The notes: generated by a model from the sequence alone, not told the origin. A DNA stretch of 62,793 nucleotides from an uncultured PS1 clade bacterium (GCA_902608415.1 CACLNZ010000006.1:1-62793); one strand, 5' to 3'; counted from the first letter of the stretch, positions 1 through 10,644 are shown. Numbers and translations are program-made.

Positions 1-10
1 CTTTGTCCAG

Positions 11-700
11 TTGGCCTTAAAAAAAGGATTTAAAAAAAGAACTACAGGCTTCTCAATTGATGATATATACAAATCTCAAAGTGATAGAGAATTACTTGGA
101 AAAAAAATTCATTCAATGTGTAAGGTTAGGGGCGTACCTGGTACTCATGATGTTGACCTTGGCTTGAAGACAATAGATTCCTTAAATTTTGCCACAAATG
201 AAATGATTACATCAATTCCTGTTTTTTCTAAGCCATTAGATAAGCATTTACCAGAGAGCGAGTGGGTGCAATACAAAGGAAAACCAGATTTTATTTTTTT
301 TGATGGATGGTTTTGTGGAGCTAAGCCAATTTCTGAAAAAAATTGGTCACCACCTTTAAACAAATTAGAAGAAAAACAAGATCCAGATGGAGTTTGGTCA
401 AAGTGGTATAATAGAGAATTATCGAGAGATTATCAGGAATTGTTTAACAGTTTTGATATATTGCTCATGATTAAGGTACCAAGCATGGAACATATTTTTG
501 AAAGTAGATGGATACAAGAAAAAACCCTTGAAAAAAATCTTACTGATCCAGAAATGAAAAAGAAAATTATGACAAAAGAAGAAGTTATTCATTTTGTTAT
601 GCATTATGAAAGGTTAACAAGGTATGTTTTGGAAGAAATACCAAAATTTGCTGATATAGTATTGTATAGGGATAATGAATTTAATTTTAAACGAATGTAA
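11..700 (+). CDS. D-glycerate 3-kinase-like P-loop kinase, 5' truncated by window edge
   Basis: Motifs SIDDIY and VRGVPGTHDVDLGLKTI resemble the glycerate kinase/Tda10 family; the N-terminal P-loop is absent, so the gene probably starts upstream of the window. Confidence 0.7.
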   Translation: MALKKGFKKRTTGFSIDDIYKSQSDRELLGKKIHSMCKVRGVPGTHDVDLGLKTIDSLNFATNEMITSIPVFSKPLDKHLPESEWVQYKGKPDFIFFDGWFCGAKPISEKNWSPPLNKLEEKQDPDGVWSKWYNRELSRDYQELFNSFDILLMIKVPSMEHIFESRWIQEKTLEKNLTDPEMKKKIMTKEEVIHFVMHYERLTRYVLEEIPKFADIVLYRDNEFNFKRM

Positions 701-708
701 GGGAAGCT

Positions 709-1299
709 ATGGAAGAGACTAATTTACCAAAAATTATTAGGGCACAAAAACAACAAAAAGATAAAATAAAAGGCGTTTTAAAACTTGGCTTCTCATCTGA
801 TCCTTTAATAAGATGGGTGTTTCCTGATCCAAATATTTATTTAGTAAATTTTGATACATGGATGGAAGAATTTTCAAAAATATCTTTTTCTAATGATGTA
901 GTATTTGCCGAAGAAAATTTTTATGGGGCATCACTATGGCATCCACCTGGTTTTGAATTTGATGAAACATGTCTATATCCAACACTAGAATGGATGACAG
1001 AGGAGAGAATTGAATTCGTAAGTCAGTTTTTTGAGGAATTCTCAAATTATCATCCCGATGATGCTTGGTATTTAGCCTTTATTGGCGTCGATCCATCAAA
1101 ACAGGGTCTCGGTGTTGGTTCCTTTATATTAAAAGAAGCCCTTAAAACGATTGATGAAAGAGGCGAGAGAGCATATTTAGAATCTTCTAATCCAAGAAAT
1201 ATGTCGCTTTATGAAAGACATGGTTTTGAGAGTATGGGTAAAGTGCAAATTGGTGACTCACCTCCTGCACATCCAATGATTAGAGAGCCACGGAAATAA
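709..1299 (+). CDS. GNAT family N-acetyltransferase
   Basis: C-terminal GNAT pattern FIGVDPSKQGLGVGSFILKEAL...YLESSNPRNMSLYERHGFE. Confidence 0.85.
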   Translation: MEETNLPKIIRAQKQQKDKIKGVLKLGFSSDPLIRWVFPDPNIYLVNFDTWMEEFSKISFSNDVVFAEENFYGASLWHPPGFEFDETCLYPTLEWMTEERIEFVSQFFEEFSNYHPDDAWYLAFIGVDPSKQGLGVGSFILKEALKTIDERGERAYLESSNPRNMSLYERHGFESMGKVQIGDSPPAHPMIREPRK

Positions 1300-1368
1300 A
1301 GTTGTTGTTGAGTATTTAAATACATTCTGTAATATTGATATCGTTATTTAGGATTAAGGGAGATAGAT

Positions 1369-2067
1369 ATGTCAAATATATTAATTGTTGGTGCTACAAG
1401 AGGAATTGGACTTGAATTAACAAAGCAGTATTCCGATGATGGAAATTCTGTAATTGCTTGTGCTAGAGATAAAGCCAACGCTTCATTGCTTGACGAACTT
1501 GCTTCAGGATCAGAAAATATTTCTATCGAACAGCTTGATATATCAGATCCCTCATCAATTGAAGCTGCTGCAACTAATATAGGAGACAGCGTTATAGATA
1601 CCGTAATAATAGTTGCAGGTGATGTTGGAGGAGATCCAATGGAACAACAATCACTTGATAATATAGATATAGATCAATGGCATAAAACTCTTGATACAAA
1701 CACAATTGGCCCACTTTTGGTTGCGAAAGCATTTAAAAGCAATTTAGTTTCTTCGGGTAATGGAAACCTAATGATACTTTCCAGTCAGTTAGGCGCTTCT
1801 ACCTGGCCAATGGGTGGAATGTATATTTATTCAACCACTAAAGCTGCAGTTGGTAAAGTCGGTAAAATATTATCTCTTGATTGGGCTGAAGATCCAATAA
1901 CTGTGTCAATCATGCATCCAGGGTGGGTTCAAACGGATATGGGTGGACCAGGGGCAGAAATAACAGCAGAAGAGAGTGCATCTGGTATTAGGAATGTGAT
2001 TAGCGGACTAACTAAAGAAGATTCTGGTAATTTTTATAAATGGAATGGCGATATTCATCCTTGGTAG
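1369..2067 (+). CDS. Short-chain dehydrogenase/reductase
   Basis: GATRGIGLE Rossmann motif, YSTTKAAV catalytic region. Confidence 0.9.
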   Translation: MSNILIVGATRGIGLELTKQYSDDGNSVIACARDKANASLLDELASGSENISIEQLDISDPSSIEAAATNIGDSVIDTVIIVAGDVGGDPMEQQSLDNIDIDQWHKTLDTNTIGPLLVAKAFKSNLVSSGNGNLMILSSQLGASTWPMGGMYIYSTTKAAVGKVGKILSLDWAEDPITVSIMHPGWVQTDMGGPGAEITAEESASGIRNVISGLTKEDSGNFYKWNGDIHPW

Positions 2068-2099
2068 CATATAATTCTCTGATTTAAGAATTTATCTAA

Positions 2100-3221
2100 T
2101 TAGATATTAACAATTATTCCTTCATTTGGATTTATATCCCCTTGAATAACTTCATCATAGGTATCTAAAAAATTATTTAATCCTGAAACTTCTTTAATGT
2201 TCATCCAAATTTGGCTTTGTTCGGCTCTAGCATCCATAAAAGATGTTGTTTTTTTATTGTAACCATCTGTTCCCCAATCACTTATTCTTTTTTGGATATG
2301 ATCTGGAGCAAAAAAGAACTCAGTTCTATCTCTATTCATAAGTTGACCCATTGCATCATCAGCTGTTGTTTCATTATCCCAATGTGTCATACCAACTGTA
2401 ATACACTTAAGCATGTGATTTCCAAGTGAACTATGAAGTTTTCCTAGTATTTCTCTATTACCAGCCATATCGACCATTACACTAGAATTATTAATATTTA
2501 TATCACTAAGGTCATCATAAGAATAAATCTGATCGTATGAATTTAAACTTTCTACAAATTCAGAATTTCTTTTTGAAGTTAACCCAATAATTTCAGGTTT
2601 TTTCTCTTCACTTTGCAAACCTTGAGCAAGACCAATAGCTGTTTTACTAGATGCGCTTACTATGATGACCTGTTCAGCCCCTAAATAATTTTCATTTTGA
2701 AGATAATCACATAAACAAAAAGATGTTATATGAAGTGGAAATAAAAGAGCCCTTATATTGTCATTATTCTTATTATAATTATCTTCATTGTTTAATCTTA
2801 TGTAATTATTGTAAACTGGAGGTAATTCTTTTCGATGTTCCTCACCATCTATAAAAGTTTTTTGTGAAATTTTTATCGGTTTCAAAGTCAAAATATTAGA
2901 TGCCGGAAAATAACCAAAAAGTCTTTCTCCAACTTCTAATTCTTTATTATTTGAGTACTTTATTTCAGCAAAACCCCACATTGGTATGCATCCCCATATG
3001 TTCTCAGGATCATTCATAGTTGGAAAAAATTGCCAATAACCCATCATTTCGCCTGCAACACCGTATGTAACATTGTTAGATGTGAAAGCAAAATTTTCAA
3101 TTTGAACTATTATTTCTCCATCTTTTAAATCATCCAAATCAATATCATTTGTAACAATTCTTCTTTGTGTTAAATTTTTTTTTGATGTTTGTAACTCTTC
3201 TTTGATAAGACTCATATCCAA
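2100..3221 (-). CDS. DUF2855 family protein
   Basis: N-terminal pattern IENFAFTSNNVTYGVAGEMMGYWQFFP typical of DUF2855. Confidence 0.75.
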   Translation of the reverse strand: MDMSLIKEELQTSKKNLTQRRIVTNDIDLDDLKDGEIIVQIENFAFTSNNVTYGVAGEMMGYWQFFPTMNDPENIWGCIPMWGFAEIKYSNNKELEVGERLFGYFPASNILTLKPIKISQKTFIDGEEHRKELPPVYNNYIRLNNEDNYNKNNDNIRALLFPLHITSFCLCDYLQNENYLGAEQVIIVSASSKTAIGLAQGLQSEEKKPEIIGLTSKRNSEFVESLNSYDQIYSYDDLSDININNSSVMVDMAGNREILGKLHSSLGNHMLKCITVGMTHWDNETTADDAMGQLMNRDRTEFFFAPDHIQKRISDWGTDGYNKKTTSFMDARAEQSQIWMNIKEVSGLNNFLDTYDEVIQGDINPNEGIIVNI

Positions 3222-3266
3222 CCTTTATTACTTGTTATTTTTTATTATAGATAGGAGTATATATTA

Positions 3267-4310
3267 TTGGAAAATAAAAACAAAATAACGATAATTGGCG
3301 TACCAGCATCACCCTACACTAGGAAAATGCTATCAGCTTTAAGGTATAGGAATATTCAACATTCCGTAATTTGGGGTAATGCCAAAGAAATATTAAATTC
3401 GATGGGCTTGGAAACTCCCAAACCAACACTTTTACCAGTAGTTTTATTACATAATGACAGTGAAGTTACAGCTATTTGCGATACAACACCCATAATAAGA
3501 AAACTTGAGGTTAATAATTCTGACAGAGGCATTATTCCGAAAAATAAATCTCTTGCCTTATTAAACTCAATTCTTGAAGATTTTGGCGATGAATGGGTAA
3601 CTAAATACATGTTCCATTATCGGTGGCATTTCCAAAGGGATATTGATAATGCTGGCAATATATTGCCTCTTCTTCACTCAGTAAACTTAGAAGAAAAAGT
3701 ACATAAAAATTTTAAGAAATATATTACTGATTTGCAGATAAGTAGATTATGGGTTGTTGGTTCCAATGAAAAAACTGCAGATATTATTGAAAGAAGTTAT
3801 AAAAGATTTCTAGCATTATTAGAAAATCATTTTGAAACTACCCCCTTTTTATTGGGTAATAAGCCTTTGTCATCAGATTTTGCTTTTTATGGACAAATGA
3901 CCCAACTCATTGGCTTTGATCCAACATCAAGAGAAATAGCTCTAGAGTTATCACCTAGATCTGTTGCTTGGGTTGATATTATGGAAGATTTATCAGGTTT
4001 TAATGTAGACTCAAGTCATCTTTTATCAATTAAAGATCTTCCAGACACAACCTTCTCCATTTTTGAGGAATTGAGTCATGGATATGTACCTGCAATGATT
4101 GCAAATTCAATAGCTTTTAAAGAGGGCCAAGAAACTTGGTCAACAAAAATTGATGACCAAATTTGGGAACAAAAAACATTTCCCTATCAAGCTAAGTGCT
4201 TAGAATGGATTAGAGATGAATTTAATGAGCTTGAGCAAGACGACAAGACAAAGGTTTTTAATTTTTTAAAAGAAACGGGTTGTGAAAAATTACTGATAGG
4301 TAAGGAGTAA
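3267..4310 (+). CDS. Glutathione S-transferase family protein (TTG start)
   Basis: N-terminal thioredoxin-like GVPASPYTRKMLSALRYRNIQH and C-terminal GST-like helical region (FLLGNKPLSSDFAFYGQM). Confidence 0.75.
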   Translation: MENKNKITIIGVPASPYTRKMLSALRYRNIQHSVIWGNAKEILNSMGLETPKPTLLPVVLLHNDSEVTAICDTTPIIRKLEVNNSDRGIIPKNKSLALLNSILEDFGDEWVTKYMFHYRWHFQRDIDNAGNILPLLHSVNLEEKVHKNFKKYITDLQISRLWVVGSNEKTADIIERSYKRFLALLENHFETTPFLLGNKPLSSDFAFYGQMTQLIGFDPTSREIALELSPRSVAWVDIMEDLSGFNVDSSHLLSIKDLPDTTFSIFEELSHGYVPAMIANSIAFKEGQETWSTKIDDQIWEQKTFPYQAKCLEWIRDEFNELEQDDKTKVFNFLKETGCEKLLIGKE

Positions 4311-4312
4311 AT

Positions 4313-5380
4313 ATGAAAATATTGAGAACGCCTGACAAAAGTTTTGATGTAATAACCGATTTTCCTTATGAGCCATGTTATACAAATATTAAGACTAAAG
4401 ATGGAAGTGAATTAAGAATACATCACATAGATGAAGGGCCTAAAGATGGACCTATACTCTTGGCAATGCATGGTCAACCAGTTTGGTGTTATCTCTACTC
4501 AAGAATGATACCTTTCTTAACAAAAGCCGGAATAAGAGTTATCGCGCCTGATTTACCGGGTTATGGAAAGTCTGATAAGCCTGCTTCAAGATCTGATTAC
4601 AGTTACCAAAATCAAGTCGATTGGATGGTTGACTGGTTAAATACTAATGACTTTCAAGATATTACTTTCTTTGGACAGGATTGGGGTGGGTTAATTGGGT
4701 TAAGAGTAGTTGCAAGGGAACCATATAGGTTTTCAAAGGTTTCAATGGGTAATACCGGACTTCCCTATAATCCTGATGCACCAGAAGAGGTTGTTGAGGA
4801 AATAAAAAACTTTAGAGAGAGCGATATTAAGCTACACCCATTATCTATGGCTAAAAAAGTGAGAGAAATGGATAATGGTAAAACCCATCCTGGATTAAAA
4901 TTTATGTATTGGCAGAAATTTTGTTGGGATACAGAGGATCTTCCCATTGGTTTCATACAATCTATGCAAATGGAAAAGAGATCACTAGTTTCAACATTTT
5001 TAAATTATATATTTATATTATTAGGAAAATATAGCGCTTCTCCTTTTAAGTCATATATAGCAAAAGCATATGAGGCACCGTTTCCAGACCCAAGTTACAA
5101 AATGGGCCCTAGAGCAATGCCAAGTCAAGTGCCTATAATTCCTGATCAATCTCTTGAAGAACAGAAGAAAGCAAGAGAATTTTTTAGTAAATGGGACAAA
5201 CCATTTCTAAGTGTTTTTGCCGGTGATGATCCTGTAACAAATGGAATTGAACAAGATGTATTAAATATGTGTCCAAATGCAAAAAGCGCACCCCATATTG
5301 GTGGGGGCCATTTTTTTCAATGGAAAAGGTCTAAAAAACTTTCAGGGATTCTAATAGACTTTATAAAGGAAAATAAATGA
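4313..5380 (+). CDS. Haloalkane dehalogenase-like alpha/beta hydrolase
   Basis: MHGQPVWCYLYSRMIP oxyanion region, FGQDWGG Asp nucleophile elbow, FAGDDPVT, catalytic GGGHFFQ. Confidence 0.8.
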   Translation: MKILRTPDKSFDVITDFPYEPCYTNIKTKDGSELRIHHIDEGPKDGPILLAMHGQPVWCYLYSRMIPFLTKAGIRVIAPDLPGYGKSDKPASRSDYSYQNQVDWMVDWLNTNDFQDITFFGQDWGGLIGLRVVAREPYRFSKVSMGNTGLPYNPDAPEEVVEEIKNFRESDIKLHPLSMAKKVREMDNGKTHPGLKFMYWQKFCWDTEDLPIGFIQSMQMEKRSLVSTFLNYIFILLGKYSASPFKSYIAKAYEAPFPDPSYKMGPRAMPSQVPIIPDQSLEEQKKAREFFSKWDKPFLSVFAGDDPVTNGIEQDVLNMCPNAKSAPHIGGGHFFQWKRSKKLSGILIDFIKENK

Positions 5381-5961
5381 AGAATTTTGTAATTATTATT
5401 AGTGTATGTATAATTTTAGTAAGTGTTGGTTGGAATTATCGAGCAAATATTATTTTTGAAATATATCCCCTTATTCTTGAAGCACGAGGGTCTGGAGAAA
5501 GGTCGGAATTATCTGTAAAAGAAATTAATGGAGTTGAGATTATGGAAGTAAAAAATGCAATAGTACCAAATGATGAGCAAATGAAAGGTTTTATGGAAGG
5601 TGATATTGATACGCCTATATTTATGGTTAATTTATTAAAATTTAAAGATAAAGCAGAATATGAAGATGGAAGGGAAACTAATTTAACCGGTGAAGAGGCT
5701 TACTTAATTTATGGACAAGAAGTGCAAGGACATCTCAAAAAAGTGGGAGCTGAACCAATTTTTTCAGGAAGAGTTGAACGGTTGATGTTAGGCGAAGTAG
5801 GGGAACTTTGGGATGTAATCGCAATTGCTAAATATCCCAGCCGAAAAGCTATGATGGAAATGATTATGGATGCGGATTATAGAGAAAGTGAAAAACATCG
5901 TGCTGCAGGTTTAAAAGGCCAACTTAATATTGAAACTAAAACAGGAGAGTTTGGTTGGTAG
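5377..5961 (+). CDS. DUF1330-like protein with N-terminal membrane anchor
   Basis: FMVNLLKFKDKAEYEDGRE...YGQEVQGHLKKVGAEPIFSGRVE...WDVIAIAKYPSRKA; hydrophobic N-terminus. Confidence 0.7.
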   Translation: MKNFVIIISVCIILVSVGWNYRANIIFEIYPLILEARGSGERSELSVKEINGVEIMEVKNAIVPNDEQMKGFMEGDIDTPIFMVNLLKFKDKAEYEDGRETNLTGEEAYLIYGQEVQGHLKKVGAEPIFSGRVERLMLGEVGELWDVIAIAKYPSRKAMMEMIMDADYRESEKHRAAGLKGQLNIETKTGEFGW

Positions 5962-6431
5962 ATTTTCTTAATAAGATATTTCCTGAAAATGCGAACAATA
6001 ACTATTCAGGAAATAGAATAGCCCTATGGGCACTTATACTATTTCTTGCTCTTATGACTTGGCGCTCAGCAATACACATGTTTTTTGAACCCTTTGGATT
6101 GCATGAAATTGCAAATATTGTTGTTTTGACGGGTGATCCCGATCCTATGCCATTAATTTATCGTTTTTTCTCTATTTGGGGATTTGCCCAATTAATTTTT
6201 TGTATTGCTTGTTGGATTGCGATCATTAAATACAGGTCATTTATACCATTAATGTATTTGTTTTGGATTTTTGAGTGGGGATTAAGAGTTATTTATTATC
6301 CATTTTTTGGTAGAGGTGGTGATGTTATTAATGATTATAATACAGCAGGTACGCCTGGTTTTTATATGGCTCCATACATTCTGATCTTATTAACAATATT
6401 TTTTGTTTTATCTTTAAGGAGATCAAATTGA
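5955..6431 (+). CDS. Integral membrane protein of unknown function
   Basis: ORF with several hydrophobic helices; overlaps the upstream stop. Confidence 0.55.
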   Translation: MVDFLNKIFPENANNNYSGNRIALWALILFLALMTWRSAIHMFFEPFGLHEIANIVVLTGDPDPMPLIYRFFSIWGFAQLIFCIACWIAIIKYRSFIPLMYLFWIFEWGLRVIYYPFFGRGGDVINDYNTAGTPGFYMAPYILILLTIFFVLSLRRSN

Positions 6432-7489
6432 AAATAATTAAATATATAATTCTTATATTAGTAATATTTCTAATTAGCTTATTCGTTTTATCTAGAGTTC
6501 CTGCAATTCAGGATAGAGTGGTAACAAATGTTATAAAAAATGTACTTTCAAATCCAGTTTCTTTACCTGATGATGGACTAAGTGCTTTAGTTTGTGGCAG
6601 TAGATCCCCTTTACCCTCACCTGGAAGAGCTGAAACCTGTATTATCATTAAGGCTGGTCAAAACTTGTATGTAGTTGATGTTGGTGATGGCAGTATTAGT
6701 AATTTGAGAAATTGGGGAGTAGATCTAACCCCTGTTAAGGCCGTTCTTTTTACACATCTTCATTCTGATCATATATCTGATCTTGCTGATTTACACTTAA
6801 ATACATGGGTTAATAATCCTACTAAATCTGAAAAATTAAAAGTTTATGGACCTGAAGGAGTTGAAGATGTTGTTAATGGTTTTGAGGACGCATATAAATT
6901 AGATTACCAATTCAGAAATGAGCACCACGGTAATAAGGTCGCTCCACTTAATTTTGCTGGATACGAAACATTTACCATTGATTTATTAAATCCAATTATA
7001 ATTGACGATAATGGTTTGAAAGTAACTGCTTTCAAGGTAATTCATGATCCGATTGAACCGGCTTTAGGTTTTCGTTTTGATTATAAGGGAAGGTCTATTG
7101 TAATAAGCGGTGATACAATATCTACAGAAAATACAATTAAGAATTCTAAAAATGCTGATGTTTTGTTTCATGAGGCACAAGCTAATCATATTGTAAAAAT
7201 TATTGAAAATGAAAATAAAAAAATTGGTAATAATTTAGCTGCAAAAATTATGGCTGATATAGTGACCTATCATACAACGCCTATTGAGGCCGCTGAAATT
7301 GCAAATCAGGCTAATGTGAAGCATTTGGTTTTTTATCATCTTACTCCTGCGCCAAGAAACGCTTTGATGGAGAGTATGTTTGTTAGAGGTGTGAATGACA
7401 TAAGAAAAGAATGGACATTATCTAAGGATGGAACATTGGTAATTTTACCTCTTAATTCTGAAAAAATTAAAATCACAAAAATAAATTAA
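6428..7489 (+). CDS. MBL-fold metallohydrolase, RNase Z/arylsulfatase-like, exported or membrane anchored
   Basis: FTHLHSDHISDL metal-binding motif, N-terminal hydrophobic segment, VISGDT. Confidence 0.85.
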   Translation: MKIIKYIILILVIFLISLFVLSRVPAIQDRVVTNVIKNVLSNPVSLPDDGLSALVCGSRSPLPSPGRAETCIIIKAGQNLYVVDVGDGSISNLRNWGVDLTPVKAVLFTHLHSDHISDLADLHLNTWVNNPTKSEKLKVYGPEGVEDVVNGFEDAYKLDYQFRNEHHGNKVAPLNFAGYETFTIDLLNPIIIDDNGLKVTAFKVIHDPIEPALGFRFDYKGRSIVISGDTISTENTIKNSKNADVLFHEAQANHIVKIIENENKKIGNNLAAKIMADIVTYHTTPIEAAEIANQANVKHLVFYHLTPAPRNALMESMFVRGVNDIRKEWTLSKDGTLVILPLNSEKIKITKIN

Positions 7490-7491
7490 AT

Positions 7492-7824
7492 ATGATTTTT
7501 TTGTTAATTAAAATAATAGTGACTGCCGTTCTTATAGTCCTTATTAGTGAAATTGCAAAAATTAATGATAAGCTAGGCGGTCTAATAGCTGCAATGCCTA
7601 TAATGACATTACTTGTTATTTTATGGATGTATTATGATGGAAACTCTGATGAAAAAATTTCATCCCATATTTCTTATACATTACTTTATATTGTTCCAAC
7701 TATACCAATGTTTTTAATTTTTCCATTTGTCATTTCAAAATTTGGTTTTTATATAGCTTTTTTAATAAGCATTTTAATAACAGTGATTTCTGTAACAATT
7801 CTGAATTTTTTTATAAAAATATAA
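7492..7824 (+). CDS. DUF3147/GlpM-like small membrane protein
   Basis: KINDKLGGLIAAMPIMTLLVILWMYYDG pattern with four hydrophobic segments. Confidence 0.55.
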   Translation: MIFLLIKIIVTAVLIVLISEIAKINDKLGGLIAAMPIMTLLVILWMYYDGNSDEKISSHISYTLLYIVPTIPMFLIFPFVISKFGFYIAFLISILITVISVTILNFFIKI

Positions 7825-7825
7825 A

Positions 7826-8953
7826 TTATAATGACTTTTGAAAACCTATTATAAATTTGGCTTCATTCTTCATCTGTAAACCATTTTTATCTTGATCAAT
7901 TGGAAGTATGAATTCGATTGCCAATCGATCAGAATGTTTTCCTGGTAAAAAATTAGTTATGAAATTCAAGCCTAAACCAAGATTTAAAATTTCACCGCCA
8001 TAATTATATGGATTTGCTGTTTGTACTGGAGCCATTATATTTTTATCTTTACCTTCTATTGTATCGGTATCTGAATAATTTAACCTTAATGAATAAGAAA
8101 TATTGTCATTAAATGAGCCTTGAAACCAAAGGTTGTATTCAAATTCATCACCAAAATTCCAATTTTCTTCTTCTATACTTTTTCTAAATAAAATCTGATT
8201 ACCTAAAACAAAACTATTTATTTTAGTAACATTTGTAACTCCAGCTAATAACCTTAAAGCTTTATCACTTGGTTGCATGCCGTATGGTAAAGTAATTGAA
8301 GTATTTGTATTCATTGGCGTTAAAACCATTCCTTTTTTTGTATTTTCACCAATACTTTTTTCTAGTCCGCTTATTAGATGCCATCTTGAGTTTTCATTTT
8401 CATGAAGATTAAATAATGCTGATAATGATATTTTTGATAAATCTGAAGATGAGGTTTCGAAAGACCCTAAATAATTTCTATTCATCATCCCTCTATATGT
8501 ATCTAATTGCATTTCCTTGTCATTGAGCATGGCCATACCCATTAGAGTTATTTTGTCAGATGGCGCATACATTGCACCAAGCATAATCATTTTCATTGTC
8601 ATTTTTCTGGGAATAACGCTAAGTTTAGCTGGCATTTTAGGTTCACCCATATGTGGGTGTCTATGAGTTTTAGAATATGAATCATTATGCATCATTGGCA
8701 TTTTAGAAAATGGATTAGGCTGTTGTAGGAGTTCTTTGTCAGAAATTGTATTACCGTTAAGCATATTTTTTTTCATTTCCATATTTGATACTCTAATAGA
8801 TATCATCCATTCCCCTTTTTTATGAATATGGTCAGCCATTAAACCTATAGGACCATGCCCAATAGCTGTCGACATAGCTGAAAGGTTGTATGAGAAAAAT
8901 AAAATTGAAAAAACTAAGAATACTCTAATCATTGGCTGCTCCCTACCTACCAA
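7826..8953 (-). CDS. Met/His-rich outer-membrane 'transporter'-family protein
   Basis: GHGPIGLMADHIHKKGEWMISIR...MTMKMIMLGAMYAPSDKITLMGMAML resembles the Met-rich outer-membrane family often found near copper genes; signal peptide probably begins at the internal MIRVFLVF. Confidence 0.65.
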   Translation of the reverse strand: MVGREQPMIRVFLVFSILFFSYNLSAMSTAIGHGPIGLMADHIHKKGEWMISIRVSNMEMKKNMLNGNTISDKELLQQPNPFSKMPMMHNDSYSKTHRHPHMGEPKMPAKLSVIPRKMTMKMIMLGAMYAPSDKITLMGMAMLNDKEMQLDTYRGMMNRNYLGSFETSSSDLSKISLSALFNLHENENSRWHLISGLEKSIGENTKKGMVLTPMNTNTSITLPYGMQPSDKALRLLAGVTNVTKINSFVLGNQILFRKSIEEENWNFGDEFEYNLWFQGSFNDNISYSLRLNYSDTDTIEGKDKNIMAPVQTANPYNYGGEILNLGLGLNFITNFLPGKHSDRLAIEFILPIDQDKNGLQMKNEAKFIIGFQKSL

Positions 8954-8995
8954 TAATGGAAATTACTTTTTTTTACTTAAAATACAATTAATTTT

Positions 8996-10153
8996 TCAAG
9001 ATAAATTGTCGCGTATTGCTCTAAAACAATTTCTTATTTCATTTATAAAAAGTTCAGGCTGTTCAAAGGCTGCAAAATGACCTCCTTTGTCTAACTCGTT
9101 CCAATAGACAATATTTGAGTAAACTTGCTCTGCCCACGCTCTTGGGGTACGAGAGATTTCTTTTGGAAAGATACTGCAACCAATTGGTAATGAGAGTTTT
9201 TCGTCAGGATTACCTCCAAATGATCCAAAGCTTTCCCAATAAAGGCGTGCTGAAGATGCACCACTTTTTGTTAACCAGTAAAACATAATATTATCAATTA
9301 ATTCTTCCTTTGTGAGGATGTTTTCGGGATGACCATCACAGTCAGTCCATTCATAAAATTTTTCAATTATCCAAGCTGCTTGACCTATAGGCGAGTCGAC
9401 TAGGCTATACCCTAAGGTTTGTGGTCTTGTACTTTGTTGTTTTGAATAACCAGAACCCCATTCTTGATAATAATTTAAGCCTTCAAATGCAATTTTATCT
9501 CTTTCACTCGGATTTTCTATGGCCTCTTTAGTTGGTGGAGCAAAAGGCATGTTAACATGTAGTCCTAAACAATTACCTCTATTTTGTTTTCCAATAGCAA
9601 TTGTTATGGCTGAGCCCCAATCACCGCCTTGTGCGAAGTAATTTTTATAACCAATTTTATTCATAAGTTGGTTCCAAATTTCAGCAATTTTATCAACTCC
9701 TGTGCCGTTCTTTGATGGTTTACTAGAAAATCCATATCCAGGAAGAGAAGGGCAAACAACATGGAATGCATCCTCTTTCTCTCCCCCATAATTAAGAGGA
9801 TCAACAAGCGGTCTTATTATTTTATGAAATTCTACAATTGAACCAGGCCAACCATGGCTCATAATCAATGGTGTTGCGTTTTCAATTTCACTTTTAACAT
9901 GAACGAAATGAACATCAAGTTCATCTATAGTCGTAATATATTGATCAAAAGAATTATAATACTTTTCTCTTTCTTTCCAGTTATAGTTATTAATCCAGTA
10001 TTCACTAACTTCTTTTATATAAGATAAAGGGGTGCCTTGGTTCCAATTGTTTACAGTTTCTTTTTCTGGCCATCGGGTAGATTCGATTCTGCCTCTTAAC
10101 TCATTTATATCTTCTTCAGCAATTTCGATTTTGAAAGGTTTTATTTCTGACAT
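8996..10153 (-). CDS. Epoxide hydrolase (EHN-type alpha/beta hydrolase)
   Basis: N-terminal EHN-like domain, SHGWPGSIVEF, QGGDWGSAI nucleophile elbow, DKGGHFAAFE. Confidence 0.9.
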   Translation of the reverse strand: MSEIKPFKIEIAEEDINELRGRIESTRWPEKETVNNWNQGTPLSYIKEVSEYWINNYNWKEREKYYNSFDQYITTIDELDVHFVHVKSEIENATPLIMSHGWPGSIVEFHKIIRPLVDPLNYGGEKEDAFHVVCPSLPGYGFSSKPSKNGTGVDKIAEIWNQLMNKIGYKNYFAQGGDWGSAITIAIGKQNRGNCLGLHVNMPFAPPTKEAIENPSERDKIAFEGLNYYQEWGSGYSKQQSTRPQTLGYSLVDSPIGQAAWIIEKFYEWTDCDGHPENILTKEELIDNIMFYWLTKSGASSARLYWESFGSFGGNPDEKLSLPIGCSIFPKEISRTPRAWAEQVYSNIVYWNELDKGGHFAAFEQPELFINEIRNCFRAIRDNLS

Positions 10154-10233
10154 TGTTTTATTATTCTCACTTATTATTTAAATTATGCCAAAATTTATGC
10201 TTAAATAAAAATATATTTTTAAAGGGGAAGATT

Positions 10234-10644
10234 ATGAGTGATCAAGTAGCGGATAGAATTGCTTTACAAGATGTTATGCTTAGATATGCAGCAGGTGTTG
10301 ATGAGCGCGATTTTGATCTTTATTCTTCATGTTTTATCGAAGATGTCGAGATTTTAGATTTTGGTGAAGAACCTATAAATGGAAGAGATAATTGGGTTGA
10401 ATATGTGAAAGGTGCACTCTCAAATTATGGCCCCACTCAACATATGCTAGGCCCTCAGCTTGCTTCAATTAATGGCGATGACGCCCACTGCAGAACAGAT
10501 GTTCAGGCTTTACATTATCTTAAAGAACCTGAGGGTGAAATACTTACTCTTTGGGCAACATATGAAACAGATATGAAGAGAGTTGATGGAGATTGGAAAA
10601 TATATCGTCATAGATTAGTTTCTAGAGGAATTCGTCAGCAATGA
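10234..10644 (+). CDS. NTF2/SnoaL-like protein
   Basis: Start placed at ATG 10234 behind AAGGGGAAG; RIALQDVMLRYAAGVDERDFDLYSSCF...WKIYRHRLVSRG. Confidence 0.8.
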   Translation: MSDQVADRIALQDVMLRYAAGVDERDFDLYSSCFIEDVEILDFGEEPINGRDNWVEYVKGALSNYGPTQHMLGPQLASINGDDAHCRTDVQALHYLKEPEGEILTLWATYETDMKRVDGDWKIYRHRLVSRGIRQQ

